A DNA stretch of 64,000 nucleotides from Porphyromonas gingivicanis JCM 15907 (GCF_000614585.1 NZ_BAKX01000002.1:186001-250000); one strand, 5' to 3'; positions 38,896 to 49,407 are shown, counted from the stretch's first letter. Notes: generated from the sequence alone by a model not told the origin. Numbers and translations: made by a program.

Positions 38896-41800
38896 ATGAG
38901 TATATATAGTGCTGCCGTCAAGAAACCCATTACAACGATACTGATATTCGTTGCTGTGGTTATATTAGGGCTCTTCTCTTTGCAGAAGTTGCCGATAGAC
39001 CTCTACCCCAATATAGAGTTTGGGCGTATCATTGTATTTACCTCTTATCCGGGTGCAGGACCAACGGACGTAGAGGCGAACGTAACCAATCCTATCGAAA
39101 ATGTTTTGAATGGGATTGCCAATCAGAAACACATCACCAGTGAGAGCCGAGAAAATGTTTCTATCGTAACCATCGAGTTCAATGAGGGGAGCGATATGGA
39201 CGTAGCTACGAACGATGTACGAGACAAGTTGGGGCTTTTAACCGAATCGCTCCCTGATGGCGTGCGAGACCCAATGCTCTTTAAGTTCAGTGCCGACGAT
39301 ATTCCTATCCAAATACTTGTAGCTACAGCCGAAGAGAGTACCACAGGGTTGGATAAGATATTAGAAGAAAAAGTGGTTAATCCGATTGGTCGTATCGATG
39401 GTGTGGGGAGTGTATCCTCTTCGGGTACTATTAAACGACAGATACAGGTCTACTGTGACCCTACTGCCCTCGAAGCCTACGGACTAAGCATACCGCAGAT
39501 AAGTTCCATTATACGGGCAGAAAATAGCAACACGCCTGCTGGACAAATCACCATTGGTAACCAGACCAATTCTATACGAGTACAGGGAGAGTTTGCCGAC
39601 CCCTCTGAACTCGAAAACATAGTTATAGCCAGTAGAGGAGGACAGAACATATACCTCCGAGACGTAGCACGAGTGGAAGACACCATAGCCGAACAGATGC
39701 AGGAGGCTTACAATAATGGCGAACGCAGCGCTCTGATTATTATCAATAAGCAGAGTGGTGCTAACTCCGTTTCCATATCCAATAAGATTACCGAGCTACT
39801 CCCAAAACTTGAGCAGTCGCTCCCCAGTGATGTAAAGCTCTCTTCGGTAATGAATACTGCCAACTATATTGAAGATACCATTTCGAGCCTTACGAACACT
39901 ATCTTTATCACTTTCGTGGTAGTCATCTTTGTGGTGCTGCTCTTTTTGGGTAGATGGCGAGCTACTTTTATTATTATACTTACCATCCCTATCTCACTTA
40001 TCGGCTCCTTCATCTACCTAATGCTAACGGGTAATACTCTCAACATTATTTCGATGAGTTCGCTCTCTATAGCCATCGGTATGGTGGTAGACGATGCGAT
40101 TGTGGTTTTGGAGAATATTACCACCCATATAGAGCGAGGCAGTTACCCTAAACAAGCTGCCACACATGCTACTAATGAGGTAGCTATCTCGGTTGTAGCC
40201 TCTACTCTTACGATGCTTGCAGTATTCCTCCCTCTCACAATGCTCGGAGGTATGACGGGTATTATGTTTCAGCAGTTAGGGTGGATTGTAAGTATCATTA
40301 TGATTATTTCTACCATCGGAGCACTTACCCTAACTCCTTCGCTCTGTGCACACATATTGCGCCGTAAGCAGAAGAAAGAACGTCAAGAACTCAATCGCAT
40401 ACAACGATCTATTGAATCGGCTCTCTCATGGACCGAAGAGATATATGCTCGCTCTCTTAAGTGGGCATTAGGACACCGCACGCTCACTATCCTTTTGGCG
40501 ATACTCATCTTTGGAGGTTCTATTATATTAGGTTCTACCATTAAGACAGAGTTTATGCCGCAAAATGACAACTCTTCTATGACGATGCGTATAGATCTAC
40601 CTTTGGGTACGAGTATCGACCTGGCACGTGAAAAAGCTTATGCTTACCAAAATGTGGCAAGAAAAGTATCCTGAAATAAAGAATTGTAACCTAACAGTAG
40701 GTACTGCCGATGCGGGCAATGCTTTTGCCACTCTTTCGGGAAGTGGTAATAATGTGCTGCGCTACAACATAGGCTTTGTAGATGCTTCGGAACGAGATAG
40801 GAGTATCTATGCCATAGCTGACTTGATGCGTGAAGACCTTGCCAATACCCCTGGCATTAACACCTATGTGGTTACCCCCGGAGCAGCAGGTAGGAGGGCA
40901 GACGGCTGTAGCGGTGGAAATCTATGGTTACGACTTTGAAAAGACCAATCAAACAGCAGCTAAGGTACAAGAGGCTCTCAAGAAACGTCCTTCTTGCTCG
41001 GAAGTCAATAACGACCGTAGCAAAGATATGCCTGAATATCGTATGGAATTTGACCGCAAAAAACTGGCTGAACATGGACTCAACATCTCCACTGCTGCCT
41101 TGATGCTCAATAATAGCGTTATGGGTAACCTTGCCTCCTATTATAGAGAGGCAGGTAATGAATATGAGATACGTGTGCGTTTGGCTCCCGAATATCGCCG
41201 TTCGCTCGAAGATATGAACAATATTTTGGTAGCCACCCCCACAGGGGCTGCAGTACGCTTGGGCGATTTGGGAACGCTGAAAGAGTACTTTACTCCCCCT
41301 TCTATCAAGCGTAAGGATAGAGAGCGCGTGGTAACTCTTGCTATGGTAGCGGCAGAGGGAGTGCCTCTCTCCGATTTGGTGAAGGATGCCAACGAAGTGC
41401 TCAAGAATACCGAAATGCCTGCTGGAGTAACCTATAAGATTTCGGGAAGCTATGAACAGCAACAAGAGGCTTTTGGCGATCTGACGATACTCTTACTCCT
41501 TATTTTGGTTTTAGTATATATCGTTATGGCGGCGCAGTTTGAAAGTATGTTCGACCCCTTTGTGATAATGTTTTCCGTACCCTTTGCTTTTACAGGTGTT
41601 ATTATAGGGTTAGCTCTCACTCGCGTACCATTGAGTATTATAGCCTTTATTGGAGCTATTATGTTGGTAGGTATTGTGGTGAAAAATGGTATTGTACTCA
41701 TCGACTACGCTCGCTTGGGTAGAGAGCGTGGATTGGGTGTGCGTCGAGCCATTATGCAGTCTGGCAAATCTCGCTTGCGTCCAGTACTTATGACCACACT

Positions 41801-42002
41801 GACCACCGTACTCGGTATGGTACCTATGGCTATCGGTATTGGCGAAGGAAGCGAAACGTGGCAACCTATGGGAGTTACCGTTGCATTTGGTCTCTCTATT
41901 TCTACGGGAGTTACGTTGATTTTAATTCCTACCATTTATGCATCTCTCTTGGGTAGACGTGTCAGACGTGCTCGAAGAGCCTTCCAAAGACGGAGAGTGT
42001 AA
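38896..42002 (+). CDS. RND-family efflux permease (frame broken at ~40631-40650 and ~40890)
   Basis: Inner-membrane proton-driven exporter of about 1,035 residues, the usual size. N-terminal helix ITTILIFVAVVILGLFSLQKLPIDLYPNIE, porter domain, then a helix bundle with the proton-relay motif GMVVDDAIVVLENI (Asp pair), and a second half with TLTTVLGMVPMAIGIGEG and the LVGIVVKNGIVLIDYAR segment. Two breaks split it: near 40631-40650 (one extra A in an A-run or two missing; homologous text resumes as MWQEKYPEIKNC) and near 40890 (two bases missing; resumes as GGQTAVAVEIYGYDFEKT). A real double frameshift that restored the frame this way would be unlikely, so it is treated as one gene. It could pump drugs, bile salts or metals. 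Confidence 0.9.
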
Positions 42003-42033
42003 AAAACTTTTGAACCCCTAATAGCTACGAGTT

Positions 42034-42335
42034 ATGGAATCACAAAAGATAGTTTTCATTAGTTTCAATCAGGCCCTTCATGGACTTGTCATCAAGGCTT
42101 TGAGCCGTCTCAATCTAAAGGGATACACCAATGGGAGGAAATTCAAGGGGCGGGGTCTCACACGGGTAATCCCCATTTGGGCACCCACGCATGGCCTACT
42201 CTCAATGGGGCTCTCTTGGTAGCATGCTCCGAAGAGCGTGCACATAAGCTCTTAGATGCTTTAGCAGAGATTGATAGGGAAAATCCGTTGCAGGGTTTGC
42301 GAGCTTTCCTGTGGAGTGTGGAGCGAAGCATATAA
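42034..42335 (+). CDS. Small PII-like protein encoded after the RND pump (frame broken at ~42128)
   Basis: About 100 residues. The first part, MESQKIVFISFNQALHGLVIKALSRLNLKGYT, is clear; one missing C near 42128 restores QWEEIQGAGSHTGNPHLGTHAWPTLNGALLVACSEERAHKLLDAL and a natural end at LRAFLWSVERSI. The beta-alpha-beta fold and the SHTGNPHLGTHAWP loop recall PII/CutA-like proteins seen next to RND genes in Bacteroidetes. It may sense a ligand and modulate the pump, but that is speculation. It is 31 bases after the permease stop and belongs to the same operon. Confidence 0.7.
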
Positions 42336-42655
42336 GTTCCAAAAGTAAGGACGGTGTTTTATAGTACGCAAATTGCTGTACTGCTTGCCACTTTCAGCTT
42401 TTGTCTCGTACTTCGGCACGCTCTTTTCAGCCACGATCTTCGTGCTTTGTACTTTGCATATTCTGACCTACCTTAACGAGGGATATGTCTAAAATGAACT
42501 TTGGCACTCCCTCGTTGTTCGCTTCTCGCTCTATCAATAGCACCTTGCACAGCAATCTTATGCATGATGTCTAATGGGCTTCGTTTGTGCTTGAATGATT
42601 ATTTTTGTAGCTTAGTTGTCTGTATAGGGCTTTTGTCCTATTGTAAAATAGAATT
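42336..42655. other. Gene-free stretch before queF
   Basis: 320 bases, no gene and no clear hairpin. A TATTTTTG -7-like octamer is at 42600-42607, about 50 bases before queF, without a -33 match. No preQ1-type riboswitch was recognised. Confidence 0.5.
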
Positions 42656-43117
42656 ATGCAAGATAGAGGTGAAGAATTGACCCTCCTCGGAGGGAAAACA
42701 GTATATAAGCAGGACTACGCCCCCGAAGTGTTAGAGTCTTTTGTTAATAAGCATCCTGAGCGAGATTATTGGGTGCGCTTCGTCTGCCCAGAGTTTACAG
42801 CACTCTGCCCCATAACAAGCCAGCCAGACTTTGCCACCCTTTATATAGACTATATACCTGATGTACAGATGGTCGAGAGCAAGAGTTTGAAACTCTATCT
42901 CTTTAGCTTTCGTTCGCATGGAGCTTTTCATGAAGATTGCGTCAATATCATAATGAATGATTTGATTGCTCTTATGAATCCTAAGTATATAGAAGTAACG
43001 GGAGATTTCCTCCCCCGTGGAGGCATTAGCATCCATCCCTACTGTAACTATGGACGTCCTGGTACTAAGTACGAAACCTTGGCAGAGGAGCGATTGGCAC
43101 AACACAATAGAAGATAA
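42656..43117 (+). CDS. queF: NADPH-dependent 7-cyano-7-deazaguanine reductase
   Basis: 153 residues, the short unimodular form. QueF reduces preQ0 to preQ1 in queuosine synthesis. The catalytic Cys is in [15 protein letters not shown], the QueF motif is [22 protein letters not shown] and the C-terminal [12 protein letters not shown] is typical. It is 20 bases upstream of the lipid-kinase-like gene and may be co-transcribed. Confidence 0.93.
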   Translation: MQDRGEELTLLGGKTVYKQDYAPEVLESFVNKHPERDYWVRFVCPEFTALCPITSQPDFATLYIDYIPDVQMVESKSLKLYLFSFRSHGAFHEDCVNIIMNDLIALMNPKYIEVTGDFLPRGGISIHPYCNYGRPGTKYETLAEERLAQHNRR

Positions 43118-43137
43118 ATAGAACATCTATAAAGAGT

Positions 43138-44046
43138 GTGAAAAAGAGGGTTATAGCTATCATTAATCCGATATCGGGCATCGCATCTAAACACAAAGTG
43201 CCTGCTTTGCTTGCAGCCGCCTATCAGGATAGAGAGGAGGAGCTCTTCTTGACCTATACTAAGGGAGAAGGGCATGCCGCTGAGGTGATTAAAGAGGCTA
43301 TGGTTCATGGGTTAGACTCGGTTATCGCTGTGGGAGGCGATGGTACTATTAACGAGATAGCAAGTGCTTTGAGTGGCTCAGAGGTCAAGTTAGGTATCAT
43401 ACCTCGAGGGAGTGGCAATGGCTTAGCCCGAGCGTTGGGTATCCCTATGCAAAACGATGCAGAAGCAGTACGTATTATAACCGAGGGTAAGTTGGTTTCT
43501 ATTGATATGGGATTGGCGAATGGCTTGCCTTTTTTCTGTACTTTCGGTGTAGGATTTGATGCGCAGATTACTAAACGCTACGATGATGCCTCGACTCGTG
43601 GACTTCTTACCTATATAAAGTCTGCCATTGATGAATATATTTCTTTCAAACCTCAGGAGTATAAAATCTCCATAGATAATCATGACATAGGGGGAGAAGC
43701 ATTCCTGATAACGTGTGCCAACATAGAGCAATATGGCAATAATGCTTACATTGCACCCAATGCCTCGCCCTCGGACGGACTTTTGGACTTGGTGATAATC
43801 CGCCCCTTAGAGGGTATTCATGCCGCACAGGTGGCATTGCAACTTTTTACAAAGACGATAGACAAAAATGCCCGCATCGAGTCGTATAGGGGCTCTCACA
43901 TAGTGATAGAACGCAGTGCCTTTGGACCTGCTCAGATAGATGGAGAGTCGGTGCAGATGGGAAAAAAAATAGAAATAGGAGTTCGTCAGCAAGACCTTTT
44001 AGTATATGCTCCTCTCAGTTTTGGAGAAGCTATTCAGCCCTTCTGA
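43138..44046 (+). CDS. Diacylglycerol/sphingosine kinase-like lipid kinase
   Basis: 302 residues with GTG start. DAGK catalytic fold: IAIINPISGIASK at the start, the GGDGTINEIASAL glycine loop for ATP, and PRGSGNGLARAL; the second domain follows (TFGVGFDAQITKR, PNASPSDGLLDLVIIRPLEG). Members phosphorylate diacylglycerol, ceramide or sphingosine; the exact lipid is not clear, although this organism also encodes sphingolipid synthesis (see 60950-62140). Probably cytoplasmic, membrane-associated. Confidence 0.85.
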   Translation: MKKRVIAIINPISGIASKHKVPALLAAAYQDREEELFLTYTKGEGHAAEVIKEAMVHGLDSVIAVGGDGTINEIASALSGSEVKLGIIPRGSGNGLARALGIPMQNDAEAVRIITEGKLVSIDMGLANGLPFFCTFGVGFDAQITKRYDDASTRGLLTYIKSAIDEYISFKPQEYKISIDNHDIGGEAFLITCANIEQYGNNAYIAPNASPSDGLLDLVIIRPLEGIHAAQVALQLFTKTIDKNARIESYRGSHIVIERSAFGPAQIDGESVQMGKKIEIGVRQQDLLVYAPLSFGEAIQPF

Positions 44047-44115
44047 TAGAGTTGTGATTAAGGATAAAGAACCTTTCTATCAAGACAGTTTACTAATACA
44101 ACCATTCAAAAAAGT

Positions 44116-45414
44116 ATGGATATAGATGTTCAGCAGATTAAGCAACGCTTCGGGATTATAGGCAATGCGCCTCTTTTCTTACAAGCACTGCGTACAGCAG
44201 CACAAGTAGCCACTACTGATATGTCTGTATTGGTTGTGGGTGAGAGTGGTGTAGGAAAGGAGTTTTTCCCTCAGATTATACATCAGTACTCTCGGCGCAA
44301 ACACAGTAAGTATATAGCGATAAACTGTGGAGCTATTCCAGAAGGAACCATAGATTCTGAGCTTTTTGGACATCGGAAGGGGTCTTTTACAGGTGCTTTG
44401 GGAGACCGTAAGGGCTATTTTGAAGAGGCTAATGGAGGGACTATTTTTCTTGATGAAGTGGGAGAATTGCCTCTTGCTACCCAAGCTCGCCTTTTGCGTG
44501 TCTTGGAGAATGGCGAGTTTATACCCGTTGGAGCAAGTCAGCCCGTAAAAACGGATGTACGGGTGGTGGCAGCTACCAATGTCAATTTGGGCGAGGCTAT
44601 TCGCAAAGGACGTTTTCGTGAAGATCTCTTCTATCGACTCAATACCGTACCCATCGAAGTACCTCCTTTGAGAAAGCGTCCCGAAGATATCCCTCTGCTA
44701 TTCCGTCGCTTCGCCTCCGATTTTGCTCGCCTTTATCAAATACCTCCATTGGATTTGGACGATGCAGCCAAGGAGATGTTACAAGCCTATCGCTGGCCAG
44801 GCAATATACGTGAGCTGAGAAATATTACTGACCGTATGAGCGTACTCGAAGAGTCTCGCTTAATAGGAATTACTACGCTACGTAATTATCTCCAGCAAGA
44901 GGGGTTGCAAGATTTACACCCCGTACTCGTAGCTTCGGCAGATGAGGGAGCTAAGGGAGGGCAAAGTTTTGCTAACGAACGGGAGATTTTATACCAAGTA
45001 CTTTTCGATTTGCGTCGCGAACTCAATGAAGTTAAGGCGAAAGTTAACGAATTACTCCCTCAAAAAGGGCGTCCCGAAGAATGCCCTCCGCAAATATTTA
45101 CTCCCTCTTCTGCGGGAGGGAAAGGAGCAGACCTTCCGACGGTAGAGACTACTCCACACTTTTTACCACTTTCTTCTACACCTATAACCTCTGCACGAAC
45201 AGCAGATGAAACGGTGATTATAGACAGCGAAGAGATGCCCGAAGAGGAGTTGGCTACTGATGGCTCTATTGTAACCCTTCTCGATGGGGAGCGTTTTCTT
45301 ATTAAGAGGGCCATGGCGAGGAATAAAAATGCTACTCGCCAAGAGATAGCCGACCAGTTGGGAATATCGGTACGCACACTACATCGTAAATTGAAAGAAT
45401 ATGGCTTGGAATAG
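44116..45414 (+). CDS. Sigma-54-dependent activator, AAA+ type without receiver domain
   Basis: 432 residues. It starts almost directly with the AAA+ module: Walker A GESGVGKE, the sigma-54 contact loop as GSFTGA (Ser in place of the usual Ala), Walker B GGTIFLDEVGELP, and the arginine-containing FREDLFYRLNTVPIEVPPLRKR segment. A low-complexity linker follows, then a Fis-type HTH (TRQEIADQLGISVRTLHRKLKEYG). No sensory receiver or GAF domain is present, so control must come through its level or a partner protein. It is overlapped by lptE, an order conserved in Bacteroidetes. It probably works with RpoN (15317-16843). Confidence 0.88.
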   Translation: MDIDVQQIKQRFGIIGNAPLFLQALRTAAQVATTDMSVLVVGESGVGKEFFPQIIHQYSRRKHSKYIAINCGAIPEGTIDSELFGHRKGSFTGALGDRKGYFEEANGGTIFLDEVGELPLATQARLLRVLENGEFIPVGASQPVKTDVRVVAATNVNLGEAIRKGRFREDLFYRLNTVPIEVPPLRKRPEDIPLLFRRFASDFARLYQIPPLDLDDAAKEMLQAYRWPGNIRELRNITDRMSVLEESRLIGITTLRNYLQQEGLQDLHPVLVASADEGAKGGQSFANEREILYQVLFDLRRELNEVKAKVNELLPQKGRPEECPPQIFTPSSAGGKGADLPTVETTPHFLPLSSTPITSARTADETVIIDSEEMPEEELATDGSIVTLLDGERFLIKRAMARNKNATRQEIADQLGISVRTLHRKLKEYGLE

Positions 45415-45931
45415 TTGTAAGAAACAGGGGGTCGGTTGGTACAGTCTCTTTCTATTGACTCTCTTTATAACAGGGTGTAGTATATCGTATAAGTTTTCGG
45501 GGGCTTCGATAGACTATGCCTCTACGAAGACCTTCTCTATATCGCTCTTTAACAACCAAGCTCCACTTGTTTATCCGCCATTGAGTCAGTCATTTACGGA
45601 AGCTCTTAGAGAGTTGTTTCGACGTCAAACTCGTTTAGAAGAGGTGTCTCAAGGGGGCGACTTTACTCTCGAAGGAGCCATTGTAGGCTATGATTTAGCT
45701 CCCGTGGCGGTGCAGGAGAACTCCTATGCTTTATTGACACGCTTTACGATGACCGTTTCGGTGCATTTTGAAAATAATGCCAATCCAAAGAAAAACTTCG
45801 ACCGAGCTTTTTCTGCCTACACCGATTTTGAAAGTAGCTCTCTCTTTTCCGATGTGCAGGACGATTTGGTTCGACAGCTTACAGAAGATATTACCAAGCA
45901 GATATTTAACGCCACGGCAGAAGACTGGTAA
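45401..45931 (+). CDS. lptE: LPS-assembly lipoprotein LptE
   Basis: 176 residues starting inside the activator gene (14-base overlap). Lipoprotein signal WYSLFLLTLFITGC with lipobox Cys; mature part SISYKFSGASIDYASTKTFSI and beta-rich fold. LptE plugs the LptD barrel for LPS delivery to the outer leaflet; the Bacteroidetes form is short and diverged, so recognition relies partly on the SYKFSGASI pattern and gene order before secG. Confidence 0.8.
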   Translation: MAWNSCKKQGVGWYSLFLLTLFITGCSISYKFSGASIDYASTKTFSISLFNNQAPLVYPPLSQSFTEALRELFRRQTRLEEVSQGGDFTLEGAIVGYDLAPVAVQENSYALLTRFTMTVSVHFENNANPKKNFDRAFSAYTDFESSSLFSDVQDDLVRQLTEDITKQIFNATAEDW

Positions 45932-45933
45932 GG

Positions 45934-46629
45934 ATGACAGCAGAAGATTTGAATGCCTATCTCAATGACCCTACGTTGCTCCATAAGGGTACTTTGGAAG
46001 ACCTTAGATATATGGTCGATAGCTACCCCTATGCCCATACGTTTGTCTTTTTGTACCTTTACAACTTAGCTCTGGTAGAGGATATTCGTTACTTTTCCGA
46101 GTTGCAGCGTTTAGCTCCTTTCTTGGCAGACCGCAACAAACTCTACGTTATGGTAGAGAAAAGATATATTGCCCCCTCGTATTCAAATCACGAATACCTT
46201 GACACAGATAGTTTTGCTTCGGTAGAACGTTTCCTAGACCAGATGGAAGAAAATGAAGTTGCGCCAGTGGCACTCTCTTCGGACTATACTTCTACTTCAG
46301 GCGACTATTTCTCTCTACATGGGATATCTTCCGAGAAGTCTTCTTCTACAGAAAGAGATTCGACTTTTGCTCCTGTTTTTGAAGAGCCTACAACCGTTTT
46401 GCCTAAAGAAATATCGCCTCTCGAAGAGCCCTTTAGTGCTTCTCTTACTGCGGATGAGGTTGAAGCACCAATATTTACCGAAACACTCGCCCGACTCTAT
46501 ATCGAACAGCATTGTTACGACAAAGCTCTCAATATAATTCTCTCTATAAAAGACAAAAATCCAGAAAAAAGTAGTTACTTTGCAGATCAGATACGTTTCT
46601 TAGAACGATTGATAGAAATCAGTAAATAA
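45934..46629 (+). CDS. Bacteroidetes conserved protein with C-terminal TPR-like helices
   Basis: 231 residues, cytoplasmic by lack of signal. The N-terminal half is helical (DLRYMVDSYPYAHTFVFLYLYNLAL), the middle is Ser/Thr/Glu-rich and likely disordered, and the C-terminal LARLYIEQHCYDKALNIILSIKDKNPEKSSYFADQIRFLERLI is the conserved end of this family, resembling one TPR repeat. The gene starts 2 bases after lptE. Function unknown; conserved position between lptE and secG suggests envelope or secretion support. Confidence 0.7.
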   Translation: MTAEDLNAYLNDPTLLHKGTLEDLRYMVDSYPYAHTFVFLYLYNLALVEDIRYFSELQRLAPFLADRNKLYVMVEKRYIAPSYSNHEYLDTDSFASVERFLDQMEENEVAPVALSSDYTSTSGDYFSLHGISSEKSSSTERDSTFAPVFEEPTTVLPKEISPLEEPFSASLTADEVEAPIFTETLARLYIEQHCYDKALNIILSIKDKNPEKSSYFADQIRFLERLIEISK

Positions 46630-46649
46630 ATTAGATACATATAAAGGCA

Positions 46650-46988
46650 ATGTTTATATTTTTGACTATTTTGATTTTGTTGGCAGCGATCTTACTTATA
46701 TTGCTCGTTGTTATTCAGAACTCCAAGGGTGGAGGTTTGGCCTCAGGCTTCTCTTCAAGCAATCAGATTATGGGTGTGCGTAAGACTACCGATTTTTTGG
46801 AAAAAGGTACTTGGTGGTTGGCTTGTACAATAGCCGTTTTAAGTATCGTGTCTACTCACTTTTTGCATTCATCCGTTAACGAAGAAAAGCAAGTACTGGA
46901 AGTTATTGAGCAGACTACTAAGGAACAGCCTGCTCCTCAATTGCCTAACTTGGGCGAAACACCTACCCTCCCCACTACTCCTCAATGA
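46650..46988 (+). CDS. secG: Protein translocase subunit SecG
   Basis: 112 residues. Two membrane helices (LTILILLAAILLILLVVIQ and WWLACTIAVLSIVSTHF) flank the family loop NSKGGGLASGFSSSNQIMGVRKTTDFLEK. SecG is the small accessory subunit of SecYEG. A Pro/Thr-rich C-terminal tail follows, as in other Bacteroidetes. It is the last gene of the activator-lptE-TPR-secG unit. Confidence 0.93.
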   Translation: MFIFLTILILLAAILLILLVVIQNSKGGGLASGFSSSNQIMGVRKTTDFLEKGTWWLACTIAVLSIVSTHFLHSSVNEEKQVLEVIEQTTKEQPAPQLPNLGETPTLPTTPQ

Positions 46989-47359
46989 GGTAGTAAGTAG
47001 AGGGTGGTAAATAGTCTCGTAATAGCATCGAAAGTTCGGCTCTCTCGGATAGAGGGGGGCGGGTTTTTGGTTGTGTCACAGAAGGGTAAAGGACATCCTT
47101 TATAACTATCCCCAAAGAGGGGTGAAAGAACTCTTTTACTACTACCCCTGTTATAGAATAGTACTCCTTCGTTTTGGAGATTTTGTACTATACAGTAATG
47201 TCGTTACATTTGTGTCAGCAAAAGAGAGTTAAACTGCTATTATTGTATAGCACAAGTTTGCTAAAAGGTTCCTTGACACTCTTTGAGGGTATGGACCTGC
47301 TCTTTTTGGCAGTAGAAAAGTGTTTTGTGAGTTAATACACCAACATAAAAAGAAAAACT
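46989..47359. other. Gene-free stretch with promoter for the 47.4 kb lipoprotein
   Basis: 371 bases with no gene. A full-consensus promoter is at 47182-47212. Otherwise nothing is recognised. Confidence 0.6.
47182..47212 (+). promoter_or_regulatory. Bacteroidetes-type promoter
   Basis: TTTG at 47182-47185, a 19-base spacer, and TACATTTG at 47205-47212: full match to both elements. The lipoprotein start codon is ~147 bases downstream, so the leader is long. Confidence 0.75.
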
Positions 47360-47859
47360 ATGAAGAAGATTATTTCTATCTCTTTGGGGCTTGTTGCCTC
47401 ATCACACTTTTAACTCTAACAAGCTGTGAGAAGAAAAAGCAAGAACCTATGTTGCCCAATCAAAAAATTGATCTTATGGGCACTGTTTGGGACGGAGAGT
47501 ATAAGCAGTACGATGGGGAGTTGAAAGATTATCGAAAGCTTAATGTAAGAGTGGTATTCTATGATAGTGACACCACCCAAAATAGGGAGGATTACTTAGC
47601 AACCTTTAGAGTATTTGGAGGAGATGTTAAGGACGGAGAGGATAAAATCGTGGATGTCCTTATCAAAAAGAGCAGAAATGTTATAGTCGTTACTCACAAA
47701 AAGAGTGCAAATTCTTCTGTTTTTGAAGGGCGATGGATAATACATACTCAGAACTCTGAACAGATATCTATGCAGAAAGAGCCAGAGTATTTCGATAAAA
47801 CAGACTTCTTTGATCTCAAGAGAGTTACCAGAGGAGATATCGAAGGCACCCTCTTCTAA
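47360..47859 (+). CDS. Lipoprotein of unknown function (frame broken at ~47397)
   Basis: About 166 residues. ATG 47360 gives MKKIISISLGLVA, then the frame is lost; one missing C near 47397 restores MKKIISISLGLVALITLLTLTSC, a perfect lipoprotein signal peptide, followed by EKKKQEPMLPNQ and a lipocalin-like small domain (MGTVWDGEYKQYDGEL ... FEGRWIIHTQNSEQISMQ). Without the fix the frame lacks any sensible start. It has its own consensus promoter and terminator, so it is a single-gene unit. I do not recognise a family name. Confidence 0.7.
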
Positions 47860-47895
47860 AGAAGTAACCCTATAGACTAAGTATCAAATTACATG

Positions 47896-47935
47896 GCACC
47901 CCAAAGGTTTTTAACTATAACTTTTGGGGTGCTTT
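47896..47935 (+). terminator. Terminator after the lipoprotein gene
   Basis: GCACCCCAAAGGTT / AACTTTTGGGGTGC with a 9-base A+T loop, followed by TTTG. Stem of about 12-14 pairs. Confidence 0.75.
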
Positions 47936-48072
47936 GTGTATGGACTCATCTGTTGTAGCCTCTCTTAAGGGGGATAAAAGGCTTTACTTGGGAGGGTCAT
48001 GGCATAGAGACTATTGGTCAGAAGTTTTATTTAGTGTACTATTGCAGGCGCAAAGAAAAACATCTAACCGAT

Positions 48073-49196
48073 ATGCCTACCCGTTTGATAGCCGATGCCT
48101 CACTCCCCTACATAAAAGGGGTGTTAGAGTCCGTGGCAGATATTATCTATTTGCCCTCGCAAGAGATAACTCGAGCAAGGATTATAGCCGAGAGAGCCGA
48201 AGGCTTGCTCATTCGTAGTATTACCCGATGCGATTCGCTCTTTTGGAAGAAACCCCTATTCGATTTATAGCTACAGCAACGGCAGGTTTTGACCACATAG
48301 ATGCTTCCTACTGCTCAGCACACGGGATAGAGTGGCACAATGCTCCTGGATGTAATGCTCGAGGTGTAGCACATTGGGTGCTATGCGCACTCTCTTGGAT
48401 GGCGATACAACAGGGCCGTCCCCTTAGAGAGGAGCGTTTGGGTATCGTAGGGGTGGGTAACGTGGGGCGAAACCTCTTGCAGATGGCGGAGGTGGTCGTA
48501 GGTGAAATCTTATTGTGTGATCCCCCAAGAGCAGAGCGAGAGGGAGAGGCAGACTTTCACTCTTTGGAGCATTTGGCGGAGCATTGTTCTCTTCTCTCTT
48601 TCCACACACCACTAACCCGAGAGAAGCGTTATGCAACGCATCATCTCATCAATTCAGAATTACTCGCACGCTGTTCTCCACGAACTATTGTTCTCAACGC
48701 TGCCCGAGGGGGAGTAGCGACAGTCAAGCCCTTCTCGAAGCTCTAAAAATGGGAAGAGTGGGGAGCGCAATGATAGACTGTTGGGAGGGAGAGCCCTATA
48801 TAAAAGAAGAGTTATTGCCCTTTGTAAGTTATGCAACACCGCATATTGCGGGTTTTTCAGCCGAGGGAAAAGCTCGTGGTTCTCGTAGTGTATTGGAGGA
48901 TACTCTCCGCTTTTTTGGTTGGGAGGGGGTTGATTTATCAAGAATCAAAGTGCCTGAATTGGAGCATCCTTTCATTACCATTCCTTCAGAACACCCTTTT
49001 TGGCTAGAAGAAGTATTCTTACAAACTTCCCACACTATTCGTCAAACCGAAGTTTTTTGCGCAAAATCCTTCAGATTTCGAGTTGCATCGAGTAAACTAC
49101 CCCTTTCACAGAGAACCCGAGGCATATATCGCCATAGGGGGAAATGCTTATCAACGAGAAGTCTTACAGCGGATAGGATTTCGCATCCCAACATAA
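48073..49196 (+). CDS. pdxB: Erythronate-4-phosphate dehydrogenase (frame broken at ~48237, ~48719 and ~49053-49066)
   Basis: Oxidises 4-phosphoerythronate with NAD in pyridoxal phosphate synthesis. Restored protein is ~374 residues, typical of PdxB. It starts MPTRLIADASLPYIKG, continues as FIATATAGFDHID and the Rossmann motif LGIVGVGNVGRNL, the LNAARGGV ... AMIDCWEGEP catalytic segment, and the PdxB-specific C-terminal dimer domain (NPSDFELHRVNYPFHREPEAY ... LQRIGFRIPT*). Three breaks separate these parts: one G missing near 48237, one G near 48719, and two bases (T-run 49053-49058 and A-run 49063-49066) near 49060. So many breaks in one gene could be decay, but each is a simple homopolymer loss and the codons between look intact; sequencing error is favoured, pseudogene possible. 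Confidence 0.78.
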
Positions 49197-49407
49197 CTCA
49201 ATGTCTATCGTTTCTTTTTTGAACTTTTGTGAGTTTTTTCTATTTATCAATGGGTAGCAGTGTCGTCGCTTTTTAGTACTTTAGTGGACTGAATAAACTA
49301 CTTCTCGTGGAGAGCCTGTACTGTGTTTTCTTAGAGGGAGAGCAATATGCTTTTCGCCCTCTAAAAAGAAGAGGTAGCAACGTACTGCTTAGTAGTAAAA
49401 AAGAGGT

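Noticed and set aside
40631-40900. Programmed frameshifting in the RND permease
   Set aside because: Two breaks of different kind, no slippery site plus structure seen, and the same type of break occurs in many unrelated genes here.
42336-42655. preQ1 riboswitch before queF
   Set aside because: No recognisable preQ1 aptamer sequence; the region shows no clear hairpin.
48073-49196. pdxB as a true pseudogene
   Set aside because: Three break sites would fit decay, but all are short homopolymer losses like those in essential genes of this window, and intervening codons are intact. Kept as CDS with a warning.
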